From Psychrobacter sp. 72-O-c (GTDB lineage Bacteria > Pseudomonadota > Gammaproteobacteria > Pseudomonadales > Moraxellaceae), in the NCBI RefSeq assembly GCF_904846605.1, contig NZ_CAJHBI010000025.1, positions 1-50,384 on the forward strand: a stretch of DNA of 50,384 nt, read 5' to 3'. The first letter of the stretch is position 1. Each line of letters starts with the position of its first letter. The notes under the pieces are model-generated. The model had not been told where the DNA came from, did not search any database, and saw only the letters and a program-made list of their open reading frames with translations. Both the position numbers and the translations under genes were made by a program. Of this stretch, positions 27,755 to 37,560 are shown one piece after another.

Positions 27755-28513
27755 ATGCCTAAAGTATCATCAATTACCCGTGTGTTAGAGATTATAGAAG
27801 CGGTGACCTATGCCTCAAAACCCATCTCACCGCTTGAGCTATCACAAACACTTGAGATTCCGAAGCCAACCATCCACCGGTTAATTCAAAACTTAGTCGA
27901 TGAAGGGTTTGTAGCGGTTGAGATTGGTGGCGGTATCATTCCGGGTAAGCGGGTGCGCAATCTAAGCGTCGAGCTTTGGCAGCAGCGGCTATTCTTTAAT
28001 GAGCGACAAATGATTTTGCAAAAGCTGGTTGATGAAACTAAGGAGACTTGTGGTATTGGCATTCCTTACCATATGGATATGATCTATACCAACCGCGCGC
28101 AAACGACCTTACCACTACAGATTTATTTACCCGTTGGGGCAAAATCGCCTATGTGGTGTACAGCCACTGGTAAGCTTTATCTTAGCCAATTGCCCGTATC
28201 CAATCGCCGTAAAATGCTACAGAGCTTACCGCTAAGTAAATTTACCAAAAATACGATTGTTGATATTGATACTTTAAATGCTGAGCTTGACCATATTGCC
28301 GAAACCGGTATAGGTATTGATAATGAAGAGTTCATCTCTGAGATGGTGGCAGTAGCAGTGCCTATATTAGATAAAAAGTCACGCTATTTGGCATCGCTGT
28401 ATTTGCATGCCCCGACGATACGAGTGTCTTTAGATGAGCTACTAACACATGTGCCGCGCTTACGTACCGCCGCGCAAGACATTCAAACATTGGTTTATGA
28501 ATTACAGAATTAA
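27755..28513 (+). CDS. IclR-family transcriptional regulator
   Basis: This 252-residue regulator has an N-terminal winged helix (ITRVLEIIEAVTYASKPISP, then LEIPKPTIHRLIQNLVDEGF, residues 5-55). A C-terminal effector-binding domain follows, with CTATGKLYLSQLP and TGIGIDNEEFISEMVAVAVP, both typical of IclR proteins. It stands convergent to the valine-degradation cluster, with a bidirectional terminator between them. It is therefore a candidate regulator of that cluster, as inferred from position alone. IclR proteins can repress or activate. Confidence 0.9.
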   Translation: MPKVSSITRVLEIIEAVTYASKPISPLELSQTLEIPKPTIHRLIQNLVDEGFVAVEIGGGIIPGKRVRNLSVELWQQRLFFNERQMILQKLVDETKETCGIGIPYHMDMIYTNRAQTTLPLQIYLPVGAKSPMWCTATGKLYLSQLPVSNRRKMLQSLPLSKFTKNTIVDIDTLNAELDHIAETGIGIDNEEFISEMVAVAVPILDKKSRYLASLYLHAPTIRVSLDELLTHVPRLRTAAQDIQTLVYELQN

Positions 28514-28555
28514 ATGTTAAGTGATAGGCTAAAATAATAAACCGATCCTAATTAT

Positions 28556-28612
28556 AAAAAGTCCGCCTGCGCTATAGCCTTAATAAGGTCAATAGAGCAG
28601 GCGGACTTTTTT
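28556..28612. terminator. Bidirectional terminator between iclR-type gene and mmsB
   Basis: AAAAAGTCCGCCTGC pairs with GCAGGCGGACTTTTTT around a loop of about 25 nt that itself holds a short CCTTAATAAGG hairpin. It serves the convergent iclR-type gene and the valine cluster. Confidence 0.85.
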
Positions 28613-28702
28613 AGGGCCATTATCTTAGGGTTAAATCTCAAGGCTGAAGTTTTTAAAGCTCATTTACTTTAATGCTAACGTTGATTAAAGAAAACCACTC
28701 TA

Positions 28703-29695
28703 TTACGTAGGTAATACTGAACGGTCATGACGCGCCATGATGCTCGAAAAATCTTTATCACCATGCTCGATAGCATGCTCTTCATACAGCTCAGCGGCTT
28801 TAGCACCCATCGGCGTATCGACCTCAGTATCTTGTGCGTTTTTCATCGCAAGATTGAGATCTTTTTGCATCAGTTTACTCATAAATCCGCCTTGGTAACC
28901 GTTGCTTGATGGCACATTATCCATCACTTGCGGATAAGGGTTATAAACCTCTAGCGTCCAGTTACGTCCTGAGCTTTGTAGCATAATATCTGACAACACT
29001 TTGGGGTCTAGGCCATTCTTGACACCCAAGTTGATTGCCTCTGCAGTTCCAGCCATCAAAATACCGAGTAGCATGTTATTACATATCTTCGCTACTTGTC
29101 CGGCACCATGATCACCAGCATGAAAGACATTCTTACCCATTGTCGCTAATATCGGCTCAGCTTTCGCAAATGCCTCAGCACTACCGCCAACGATAAAGGT
29201 TAAGCTGCCCGCAATAGCGCCGCCTGTACCACCAGAAACCGGGGCATCCAAGAAATTGACGCCCAACTTAGTAGCAGCGTCCGCGACCACAAGAGCGTCC
29301 TCTGCGGCAATGGTGCTGCTATCGATGACTAGTGTGCCTTTTGGCAAGTCCGATAACAAACCACTGGCTGCGGTACCATCTGCCGCATCTGAACCATCAT
29401 TCCCTAGATAAACAGAATGTACGTGCTTGCCAGCGGGCAACATACTGATAACCACTTGAGCATCGGCAGCTGCGGCCTTGGGGCTGTCGGCAACGCGTGC
29501 GCCTGCTTGTTGTAAACGCTGCGTCGCTGCATCAGATAAGTCAAACACACTTAGCGTATAACCCGCCTTGAGTAAGTTCTCTGCCATCGGCGCACCCATA
29601 TTACCAAGACCGATAAAGGCAATATTAGGCTTAGTGCCTTCGTTAGCTGTGGCACTGCTATTATCGTTGTTTTTTGCCGTTTCCGTTGCGCTCAT
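28703..29695 (-). CDS. mmsB: 3-hydroxyisobutyrate dehydrogenase
   Basis: This enzyme oxidises 3-hydroxyisobutyrate to methylmalonate semialdehyde with NAD. The 330-residue protein has the Rossmann motif IAFIGLGNMGAPMAENLL near residue 25, the substrate-binding DAPVSGGTGGA, and the catalytic-lysine segment GAGQVAKICNNMLLG. The first ~22 residues are a polar Asn/Thr/Ala-rich extension. It is the last gene of the valine cluster. The 149-bp gap to the hydrolase gene is the second largest in the cluster, so an internal promoter is possible. Confidence 0.92.
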   Translation of the reverse strand: MSATETAKNNDNSSATANEGTKPNIAFIGLGNMGAPMAENLLKAGYTLSVFDLSDAATQRLQQAGARVADSPKAAAADAQVVISMLPAGKHVHSVYLGNDGSDAADGTAASGLLSDLPKGTLVIDSSTIAAEDALVVADAATKLGVNFLDAPVSGGTGGAIAGSLTFIVGGSAEAFAKAEPILATMGKNVFHAGDHGAGQVAKICNNMLLGILMAGTAEAINLGVKNGLDPKVLSDIMLQSSGRNWTLEVYNPYPQVMDNVPSSNGYQGGFMSKLMQKDLNLAMKNAQDTEVDTPMGAKAAELYEEHAIEHGDKDFSSIMARHDRSVLPT

Positions 29696-29844
29696 CTCAT
29701 CACTCCTTGATGATTATGTGGTCAGCACTGCTTATCTGTACTGAGTAGTAAAAACTATTAGAGGGTGTTTATAATTTTGGGTATGCTACTTTATTTTATT
29801 AGATTTATAACGCTATCATCGATATCTAGCATACATATTGATAT

Positions 29845-31092
29845 CTAACGCACATATTGAACAGCCAACGACTCAGCGCCTAACCAGTCAGAGAGCGGAT
29901 GTTCACCTTCAGAATAAGGGTTGTCAAAATGCTGCTCAATATACTTACGCCCTTCTACGCTCAAGCAATCTACTAATGAGCGCGACCACTGCGGATTTTT
30001 ATCTTTGTCCATAAGTAAGGCACGAACGCCTTCCCTAAAATCAGGGTTCGCGGCGCAATGTACAGCAACATTAGTCTCCAGATATAAGACTTGCTCTATT
30101 GAAAGATCAGCTACTTTATGGAATAGCGCATAGGTCAAAGCTACAGTCACTGGACAGCCATGACGATAGGTAGCCACCGCCCGTTGCGTCCAGCTATCCT
30201 GAGCAAAGTCAGCATCGAGCTGCGTCAGTGCATCATCATCGCGCATCATGGCATCAATATCTGCCAAGCCGCCGCTAGTCATCAACTTCTGAATAGGCTG
30301 CCAATATAGCGCCAACTTACTATCGGGAAGGTCCGCTCTTGGTTGGGATGCCAACGCATGGCTGGTAATGCTATACGCGGTATCAGCTTGATTGGTATCA
30401 ACCGCCGCTTGCCAATTGCTCTGGATTAAGCGTTGTATGATGGCATCGTAGTCGCTGCTGGCTACTGCATATTCGGCAAGATTGGCCAGTAAAGCATCAT
30501 TACCATTACACTGCGCGCCAGTCAGGCCTAAAAACAGACCCATCTTGGCCGGTATACGTTGCAAGAACCAGCTGCCGGAGGCATCAGGGAACAAGCCAAT
30601 AGTGACCTCAGGCATCGCAAAACGCGTGCGCTCAGTAACCAGACGATGGCTACAACCTGACATCAAACCCATGCCCCCGCCCATAATAATGCCATCACCC
30701 CATAATATTAAGGGCTTAGTATAAAAGTGCATTTGGCGGTATAAACGGTACTCATGACTAAAGAACTCGGTTGCATAAGGGTTCGGTAGCGGCGCGGTTT
30801 CTGACATACTGTCGTAAAGCTTACGGATATCACCGCCCGCACAAAATGCCTTATCACCTGCCCCTTTTAATAATATCGCCACCACTTGCTCATCGCTTTG
30901 CCACTGCTCAAGCTGATGCGATAACAATTGACACATCTCAACACTCAAAGCATTCAAAGACTTAGGCGTATTTAAGGTCATGATCCCAATGAGATGTCCG
31001 CAATCAGTTGCTTCCGTATTAAAGAGAACTGGCGCTTCTGGCGCGGTGGATGGTTGTTGCGTGGTTTGCTTGGTATTGTCGGCTGCTGTCAT
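29845..31092 (-). CDS. 3-hydroxyisobutyryl-CoA hydrolase (enoyl-CoA hydratase/isomerase family)
   Basis: At 415 residues it is longer than simple crotonases, as expected for 3-hydroxyisobutyryl-CoA hydrolase, which releases free 3-hydroxyisobutyrate from the CoA ester. DKAFCAGGDIRKLY forms one half of the oxyanion hole. GIIMGGGMGLM, the catalytic region FAMPEVTIGLFPDASGSWFL, and the C-terminal FREGVRALLMDKDKNPQW are characteristic of the hydrolase branch. It follows the enoyl-CoA hydratase gene after 65 bp, matching the order of reactions. Confidence 0.9.
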   Translation of the reverse strand: MTAADNTKQTTQQPSTAPEAPVLFNTEATDCGHLIGIMTLNTPKSLNALSVEMCQLLSHQLEQWQSDEQVVAILLKGAGDKAFCAGGDIRKLYDSMSETAPLPNPYATEFFSHEYRLYRQMHFYTKPLILWGDGIIMGGGMGLMSGCSHRLVTERTRFAMPEVTIGLFPDASGSWFLQRIPAKMGLFLGLTGAQCNGNDALLANLAEYAVASSDYDAIIQRLIQSNWQAAVDTNQADTAYSITSHALASQPRADLPDSKLALYWQPIQKLMTSGGLADIDAMMRDDDALTQLDADFAQDSWTQRAVATYRHGCPVTVALTYALFHKVADLSIEQVLYLETNVAVHCAANPDFREGVRALLMDKDKNPQWSRSLVDCLSVEGRKYIEQHFDNPYSEGEHPLSDWLGAESLAVQYVR

Positions 31093-31157
31093 AGTAGTGA
31101 CCTATCAATAATGAACAATCAAAAAGTATTGCTGTGTTAAGTATTTACAAACGGATG

Positions 31158-31940
31158 CTACTTATTTTGCCAATTGGGCGCGCGTTTGTCTAAAAAGGCC
31201 TGAACCCCTTCTCGTTGATCCATAGTATCGAATAACTTAACAAACGCTTCGCGCTCTTTAATGAGGTTTTGCGCTGGCGGCGTATACCTAGCGGCTTGAA
31301 TCAATTCCTTAGAATGACTGACAGCAACTGGTGACTGCTTAGCCGCTTTTTGAGCCAAAGCTTGTGCCGCTTCCAAACCTTTACCTTTATCAACCACTTC
31401 TTCAACCAAACCAATACGCAGCGCCGTCGCTGAGTCTATCCGTTCACCGCACAGTATCATGCGTTTTGCCCAACCTTCACCGACCAGCCATGCTAAGTTT
31501 TGGGTGCCGCCAGCGCAAGGCAATAAACCAACGCCCGTCTCTGGTAATGCCATTTGTGCATGATCTTCAGCAATACGGATATCACAAGCTAGCGCACATT
31601 CGAGCCCGCCGCCCATGGCATAGCCATTAATGACTGCGATACTGACCCCGCGATAAGCCGACAAGGCTTCAAATGCCTCACCAAAAGCAATCGCCATACT
31701 GACTGCGCGACCTTTATCACCATCAGAAAAGTTATTGAGATCTGCACCAGCTGAAAAGAACTTCTCGCCATCGCCATGAATGATTAACGCATAAACTTCA
31801 TCATTAGCATTGAGGTCACTCATCAACTGCTTAAGCGCTTGAAGACTGTCCATTGTCCAAGTATGTGCAGGCGGGTTATTCAGTGTCAAAGTGGCGACGT
31901 GCCCATCAATGGATAAATTTAAATTAGTATAATCCGTCAT
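31158..31940 (-). CDS. Enoyl-CoA hydratase (valine pathway)
   Basis: This 260-residue crotonase-fold enzyme has the oxyanion-hole segments KFFSAGADLNNF and NGYAMGGGLECALACD, and the active-site region MALPETGVGLLPCAGGTQ with its Glu. In this cluster it should hydrate methacrylyl-CoA to 3-hydroxyisobutyryl-CoA. That assignment comes from its neighbours; the family also includes fatty-acid hydratases. It lies 78 bp downstream of the acyl-CoA dehydrogenase gene. Confidence 0.88.
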   Translation of the reverse strand: MTDYTNLNLSIDGHVATLTLNNPPAHTWTMDSLQALKQLMSDLNANDEVYALIIHGDGEKFFSAGADLNNFSDGDKGRAVSMAIAFGEAFEALSAYRGVSIAVINGYAMGGGLECALACDIRIAEDHAQMALPETGVGLLPCAGGTQNLAWLVGEGWAKRMILCGERIDSATALRIGLVEEVVDKGKGLEAAQALAQKAAKQSPVAVSHSKELIQAARYTPPAQNLIKEREAFVKLFDTMDQREGVQAFLDKRAPNWQNK

Positions 31941-32018
31941 AAATAATCCTTTATTTTTTCTTTATTCTTACTATGGCTTATTGTATTAAGGCGGTCGCTG
32001 GCCTTAGAGAAAATAGCA

Positions 32019-33179
32019 CTAGCGCAAATTGCTGAGTCCATCGTCTTGTAACAGCTGGCGCGAGATAATCACTCGCATAATTTCATTGGTGCCTTCTAGT
32101 ATTTGATGGACACGCAAATCGCGAACATGACGCTCAAGTGGGTATTCATTCAGATAACCATAGCCACCATGCAGTTGTAAGGCTTGGTTTGCGACATCAA
32201 AGCTAAGATCGGTTGATAAACGCTTGGCCATGGCACAATAGGCCGAGGCTTGCGGATCGTTCTGATCAACTTTGCTAGACGCTAGATATAGCATTTGCCG
32301 TGCGGTAATCGTTTGAGTGAGCATATCAGCAAGCTTAAATTGTACCGACTGTAGCTCGGCAATCGGGCTGCCAAATTGGCTGCGTTCTTTGACATAATCG
32401 GTTGCGGTTTCTAGCGCTGCTTGTGCCGTACCCACCGCACAAATACCAATATTAATACGCCCGCCATCAAGGCCTTTCATGGCGATACGAAAGCCTTGGC
32501 CTTCTTCGCCTATCAGGTTGGACGCGGGTACTTTGACGTTTTTAAAACTAATAGTGCGCGTTGGCTGTGCTTTCCAGCCCATTTTATGTTCGTTTTTACC
32601 GTATTCGATGCCTTCGCTATGCGCATCGACGACGAATGCTGAGACGCCTTTTGGTCCACTATCACCCGTACGTGCCATGATTACCAATACATCGGTCTCG
32701 CCAGCGCCTGAGATAAATGCTTTTTCACCGTTTAGTACATAATGATCGCCTTGCTTATCTGCTTTGGTACGCAAAGAGGCAGCATCAGAACCGGCGCCAG
32801 CTTCGGTTAGACAATAGCTGCCCAGCCACTCGCCGCTGACCATTTTAGGTATATATTGCTCGCATAATTCTGCGCTGCCGTACTCACCGATCATCCATGA
32901 CACCATATTATGGATACTCATATAAGAAGCTACGGAAGTGTCACCCCATGCCAACTCCTCAAAGACAATAGCTGAATCTAAGCGCGGTAGCCCTAAGCCA
33001 CCATATTCTGGATTGGTATATAGCCCTAAAAAACCAAGCTCGCCAGTTTTTTTAATCACATCGACTGGGAAGTGCGAGGTGCGATCCCACTCAGCAGCGT
33101 TGGGCTTAAGCTCTTTTAAAGCAAACTGTCGGGCGGTCTGTCTGAAGGCAACTTGATCGTCAGTTAATGAAAAATCCAT
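32019..33179 (-). CDS. Acyl-CoA dehydrogenase, probably isobutyryl-CoA dehydrogenase
   Basis: This 386-residue FAD enzyme has CLTEAGAGSDAASLRT and QLHGGYGYLNEYPLER, the two acyl-CoA dehydrogenase signatures. The C-terminal QILEGTNEIMRVIISRQLL is in the usual position. The N-terminal FEELAWGDTSVASYMSIHNMV segment resembles the isobutyryl/short-branched class. The gene context (mmsA, hydratase, hydrolase, mmsB) supports oxidation of isobutyryl-CoA to methacrylyl-CoA. A 256-bp gap separates it from mmsA. Confidence 0.88.
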   Translation of the reverse strand: MDFSLTDDQVAFRQTARQFALKELKPNAAEWDRTSHFPVDVIKKTGELGFLGLYTNPEYGGLGLPRLDSAIVFEELAWGDTSVASYMSIHNMVSWMIGEYGSAELCEQYIPKMVSGEWLGSYCLTEAGAGSDAASLRTKADKQGDHYVLNGEKAFISGAGETDVLVIMARTGDSGPKGVSAFVVDAHSEGIEYGKNEHKMGWKAQPTRTISFKNVKVPASNLIGEEGQGFRIAMKGLDGGRINIGICAVGTAQAALETATDYVKERSQFGSPIAELQSVQFKLADMLTQTITARQMLYLASSKVDQNDPQASAYCAMAKRLSTDLSFDVANQALQLHGGYGYLNEYPLERHVRDLRVHQILEGTNEIMRVIISRQLLQDDGLSNLR

Positions 33180-33435
33180 GGGGTTATCCTTGTGCTATAG
33201 GCACGGTACATAAGTAGAAGGCTAAGTATAATGCATAGTGTAATAAATTTTTATTGCAATATAGAATCGGTATGACGACACCGGAGGTGACACCGTACCG
33301 AAACTATAGTGAGATAATCTTATACCATTTTTAAAAGCTAAAGACAGCTAAGGAAACTGGCGTAAGCACTACTATAAGTAGGCTTACGAAGTCTGACAAC
33401 ATTGGCGTTAATTAGTTTATTTTTTGGAGTTGATA

Positions 33436-34920
33436 CTACATTGAAATAGTAGTATTTACACCACGGCTTGCCTCATCGTCAAACCAGCGCGCAGTCACGG
33501 TCTTAGTTTGGGTATAAAACTGTACCGCCTGCTTGCCATAAGGGCCGAGAGCGCCAAGCTTACTACCACGTGAGCCTGAGAAAGAGAACATCGGTAGTGG
33601 CACAGGAATCGGTAAATTAATTCCGATTTGACCAACCATGATATCTTGTTGGAATTTATGCGCAGCCGCTCCTGACTGGGTAAAGATGGCGGTGCCATTA
33701 CCATTGGGGTTGGCATTGAGCAGCTCTATCGCGTCATCAAGGCTATCGGCACGCATGATACATAATACCGGGCCAAATATTTCTTGCTGATAGATTTGCA
33801 TATCGCTAGTGACGTTATCAAAGATAGTTGGCCCAACGAAGTTACCTTTTTCAAAGCCTTCGACGGTAAGACCGCGGCCATCAAGCATTAAACTTGCGCC
33901 TTCCTCTACGCCAGTGGCAATCAAGTGCTCAACGCGCTCTTTGGCAGCAGGTGATATCAGTGGCCCTAAGTCTTTATCATTTTTGCCAGCGGAAACTATC
34001 AATCCTTCGGCTTTTGCCTTAATCTCATCAACCCATTCGCCAGCTGCGCCAACCAATACTACTACTGATAGGGCCATGCAACGTTGACCAGCAGCGCCAA
34101 ATGCAGCTCCTGCCAATTGATTGAGGGTCTGTTCTTTATTGGCATCCGGTAAGATAACCGCATGATTTTTGGCGCCCATCATACATTGTGCGCGCTTACC
34201 TGACTGACTGGCACGCTCATAGACATGTTTGCCGACTTTGGTAGAGCCCACAAAAGATACCGCTTCGATATCGGGATGATCACAAATAGCATCGACCGTC
34301 GCTTTACCGCCATGGACCACGTTCAACACGCCTTCAGGAACACCCGCTTCTACTGCTAACTCAACCAAGCGCATAGTGACCATAGGATCTTGTTCAGAAG
34401 GTTTCAGGATAAAGGTATTACCAGTAGCAATCGCCATCGGAAACATCCATAGCGGAATCATCGCTGGGAAGTTAAACGGGGTGATACCAGCACAGACGCC
34501 AAGAGGCTGCCAAACACTATAGGTATCGACATCTGAAGCGACGTTTTCGACATAGTCACCAATCTGTAAGTTAGCAATACCAGCCGCATGCTCAACCACT
34601 TCTAAACCGCGAAACACATCACCGCGCGCATCGGCAATCGTTTTACCTTGCTCGGCGGTTAAGATTTCTGCCAGCTCATCCATATGCTCGCGAATTAGGG
34701 CTTGGTATCTTAAAAAGATACGCGCACGAGTAGTGATAGGCGTCTTACGCCACGTTTGAAAGGCTACTTTTGCGGCGGCTACCGCTTGATTAATCTCATC
34801 ATCGGTCGTTTGTGGCACCTTCGCAATGACCTCTTGGGTCGCTGGATCAGTGATATCAAGCCATTCATTAGTGCTTGATTTGGTGAATTGGCCATTGATG
34901 AGTTGCTGGACGTGATGCAT
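33436..34920 (-). CDS. mmsA: Methylmalonate-semialdehyde dehydrogenase (CoA-acylating)
   Basis: This 494-residue aldehyde dehydrogenase-fold enzyme converts methylmalonate semialdehyde, NAD and CoA to propionyl-CoA, the last step of valine catabolism. [35 protein letters not shown] and the catalytic Cys in [12 protein letters not shown] are diagnostic of MmsA. It is the first gene of the five-gene cluster. The upstream 378-bp gap should hold the main promoter. Confidence 0.94.
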   Translation of the reverse strand: MHHVQQLINGQFTKSSTNEWLDITDPATQEVIAKVPQTTDDEINQAVAAAKVAFQTWRKTPITTRARIFLRYQALIREHMDELAEILTAEQGKTIADARGDVFRGLEVVEHAAGIANLQIGDYVENVASDVDTYSVWQPLGVCAGITPFNFPAMIPLWMFPMAIATGNTFILKPSEQDPMVTMRLVELAVEAGVPEGVLNVVHGGKATVDAICDHPDIEAVSFVGSTKVGKHVYERASQSGKRAQCMMGAKNHAVILPDANKEQTLNQLAGAAFGAAGQRCMALSVVVLVGAAGEWVDEIKAKAEGLIVSAGKNDKDLGPLISPAAKERVEHLIATGVEEGASLMLDGRGLTVEGFEKGNFVGPTIFDNVTSDMQIYQQEIFGPVLCIMRADSLDDAIELLNANPNGNGTAIFTQSGAAAHKFQQDIMVGQIGINLPIPVPLPMFSFSGSRGSKLGALGPYGKQAVQFYTQTKTVTARWFDDEASRGVNTTISM

Positions 34921-35228
34921 AAGATATCCTTATCTTGTCTGCGAGACTGCCGCTAAGCTACTTCGCTTATAGGGCAGTTTCTTTATTCATTAAAAGGTGA
35001 GTAAAACATCATTTATTAACAACTGATTTTCTTATTATCAACTATATTTAAAATGATTTAATACGTATCGTTATTGACTATAACAATAAACCAATTTTAG
35101 GGTCAAGTGCTTTGTTGAAGTTTTAGTAAAGTAGATCATTTATAAATAGCAACGTTGCTATCAATGTTGTTATCAACAGAGTGGCTAATTTATTTGAAGT
35201 GAACTACGTCAAAAAATATTAAGCTAAT

Positions 35229-35256
35229 AAAAAAGCCCATGGTTGCCCATGAGCTT
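35229..35256 (-). terminator. Rho-independent terminator after prpE
   Basis: On the minus strand AAGCTCATGG and CCATGGGCTT form a stem around a 4-nt loop, followed by a run of six Ts. It lies 43 bp past the prpE stop. The remainder of the 34921-35298 gap is AT-rich with no other recognised feature. Confidence 0.8.
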
Positions 35257-35298
35257 AGATGTTTACTGTTAATCGTTAGGATAAGCTTTCATGATTAA

Positions 35299-37341
35299 TT
35301 AATAATCTTTCATAGACTGCTTCACCGCATCGATCGCTGCAGGGTTGTCGAGTGTTGACATATCTCCTGTGGTCTTGCCTTCAGCCAAAGCGCGAATAGC
35401 ACGGCGTAGGATTTTACCGGAACGAGTCTTTGGTACTGATTGCGGGAAATAAACCGCTGCTGGACGTGCAATCCCCCCAAGCGACTTGACGACTGCGCCA
35501 ATAATTTGCTGCTCAAGGCGAAAGCGGTTTTCGGTCGTCGTTACTTGATCATGATCTCTGAGTACACAAAACGCGATAGGTAATTCGCCTTTAAGCTCGT
35601 CATGAATACCCACAACCGCACATTCTGCCATTTCTGGATGGGTACTGATAGCCTCTTCGATTTCTTGGGTACCAATACGATGACCAGCGACATTGATGAC
35701 ATCATCGGTACGACCTAAAATATAAAAGTAGCCGTCCTCATCAGTTACCGCATAGTCTGAAGTAGAGTACTCATTGCCATCAGACAAGCTAAAATAGCTG
35801 TCAATAAAGCGCTCATCATTACGCCACACGGTAGTCAAGCAACCAGGAGGTAAGGGTGCAGTAATGGCCAGCAAGCCCTTTTCGCCCGCAGCGCAACGCT
35901 CACCAGTTTCCTCATTGATCACGTGCGCATCATAGCCATACATCGGATAACCGGGTGAGCCTTGTTTGTGCGGTTTATGATCGAATTTCGGCGTGTTACT
36001 CAGAATCGGCCAGCCCGATTCTGTTTGCCAATAATGGTCTAAAATTGGTACGCCCAGATGCTTCTTTAACCAATCTGCTGTGGACTGATCAAGTGGCTCG
36101 CCGGCTAAAAAGAAGGATTTGAGACTGGAGACATCATAACGTGTCATCCAAGTCTCATCTTGCTTTTTGAGCATGCGCACGCCCGTGGGTGCGGTAAATA
36201 AGATATTGACCTTATTGGCCTCAACAATGCGCCACCAGATACCCGGATTCGGACGATGCGGTAACCCTTCATACATGACGCTAGTCATGCCTGCCAACAG
36301 CGGTGCATAAATAGTATAAGAGTGACCCACTGCCCAGCCGATATCCGATATCGCCCAAAAGGTTTCGCCGGCCTTACCATCATAGATATAGTCCATAGAA
36401 GTAGTCAGCGCCACGGCATGACCCCCTGTATCACGCTGTACCCCTTTTGGCGTACCGGTCGTGCCAGAAGTGTAAAGCAAATACGACGGGGTATTGGACT
36501 CTAGCCACACTGGATCGACAATGGCATTGGCCTCGCAGCTAATACGGCGTTCAGTCGCATAATCGACATCGAGCGCTTGCGGTTTAAAGGGTAAAATACC
36601 GCGATCAACGACCAGTACATGCTCAGGCTTGACCGTCGCTTGCTCTACCCCTTGATTGACCAGATTTTTATAATTAATGACCTTACCACCGCGCAGGCCA
36701 GCATCAACGGTGATGACCATTTTTGCCTCGGCATCATCCATGCGAATGGCTAAATTGTGCGCCGCAAAGCCGCCAAATACCACTGAATGGATGGCACCAA
36801 TCCGCGCACAAGCTAACATGGCATAAGCGGCCTCTAAAATCATCGGCATATAGATGATGACTCGGTCACCCTCTCCAACGCCCTGTCTTTGCAACACGTC
36901 AGCAAAGTAATTTACTTCTTTATATAGATCATTATAAGTCAGACGGCGCTTGGTATAATCGGTATAAAACTCAACGTTGTTACCTAAATCATTAAAGGCA
37001 TCAACAATCGCTGGATAAGTCTCTATTAATTCTTGATTAACTTCTGATGTCAGCCAAATAAAAGCATCTTGCTCAGCACGATCAGGCAGATGGCGATCGA
37101 CGCAGTTATAGCATAAATTGGTCTCACCACCGACGAACCACTGGGCAAACGGCAAGTTACTGTCATCAAGGATTTGCTCTGGCTCTTTATGCCAATAGAT
37201 ACGCTTTGCTTGCTCAGCCCAGAAGTGCTCGCGATCATTGATAGATGACTGATAGATATCAGCAAAGGTGGGCGTTTGCTTAGCGGTTACTGTATTTTCA
37301 GAGGTTTGATTAGAGACTTGATTGGTGGCTTGCTCGCTCAT
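35299..37341 (-). CDS. prpE: Propionyl-CoA synthetase (acyl-CoA synthetase, AMP-forming)
   Basis: This 680-residue ANL-superfamily ligase activates propionate (or acetate) to its CoA ester via the adenylate. The adenylate-forming motif YTSGTTGTPKGVQRDTGGHA, DHYWQTESGWPI, the hinge motif GRTDDVINVAGHRIGT and the C-terminal catalytic Lys in KTRSGKILRR are present. The TGGHA variant and the overall pattern fit PrpE better than Acs. The ATG at 37341 has AAGGA 8 nt upstream. An in-frame ATG at 37464 would add 41 unlikely residues that overlap a tandem repeat. It lies upstream of mmsA but has its own terminator. Confidence 0.88.
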   Translation of the reverse strand: MSEQATNQVSNQTSENTVTAKQTPTFADIYQSSINDREHFWAEQAKRIYWHKEPEQILDDSNLPFAQWFVGGETNLCYNCVDRHLPDRAEQDAFIWLTSEVNQELIETYPAIVDAFNDLGNNVEFYTDYTKRRLTYNDLYKEVNYFADVLQRQGVGEGDRVIIYMPMILEAAYAMLACARIGAIHSVVFGGFAAHNLAIRMDDAEAKMVITVDAGLRGGKVINYKNLVNQGVEQATVKPEHVLVVDRGILPFKPQALDVDYATERRISCEANAIVDPVWLESNTPSYLLYTSGTTGTPKGVQRDTGGHAVALTTSMDYIYDGKAGETFWAISDIGWAVGHSYTIYAPLLAGMTSVMYEGLPHRPNPGIWWRIVEANKVNILFTAPTGVRMLKKQDETWMTRYDVSSLKSFFLAGEPLDQSTADWLKKHLGVPILDHYWQTESGWPILSNTPKFDHKPHKQGSPGYPMYGYDAHVINEETGERCAAGEKGLLAITAPLPPGCLTTVWRNDERFIDSYFSLSDGNEYSTSDYAVTDEDGYFYILGRTDDVINVAGHRIGTQEIEEAISTHPEMAECAVVGIHDELKGELPIAFCVLRDHDQVTTTENRFRLEQQIIGAVVKSLGGIARPAAVYFPQSVPKTRSGKILRRAIRALAEGKTTGDMSTLDNPAAIDAVKQSMKDY

Positions 37342-37422
37342 AGTGGCTATCCTTAGCGTAAACGAAATACAACGAAATGAAATATAGTGCAATACAATCT
37401 TGTTAAATGACATCGTAGCATT

Positions 37423-37454
37423 ATTATAATGGAACTTTATTATAATGGAACTTT
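37423..37454 (-). promoter_or_regulatory. Tandem 16-bp repeat duplicating a TATAAT box upstream of prpE
   Basis: Two exact adjacent copies of ATTATAATGGAACTTT (37423-37438 and 37439-37454) give two TATAAT hexamers on the minus strand, 16 bp apart. They are about 80-100 bp before the prpE start. Neither has a convincing -35 at ideal spacing, so promoter function is inferred. Confidence 0.5.
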
Positions 37455-37475
37455 GGCTATCCATGCCAAAATTGG

Positions 37476-37502
37476 AAAAACCGATACGTTATGTATCGGT
37501 TT
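37476..37502 (-). terminator. Rho-independent terminator after the acyl-CoA ligase gene
   Basis: AAACCGATAC and GTATCGGTTT form a perfect stem around a 5-nt loop. On the minus strand it is followed by a short T-run. It separates the ligase gene from prpE. Confidence 0.85.
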
Positions 37503-37560
37503 AAAATGTAGCAGAGCTAGCAATAAAGGTCAACTGTTAAGCCTATAGAATACTAATGAC

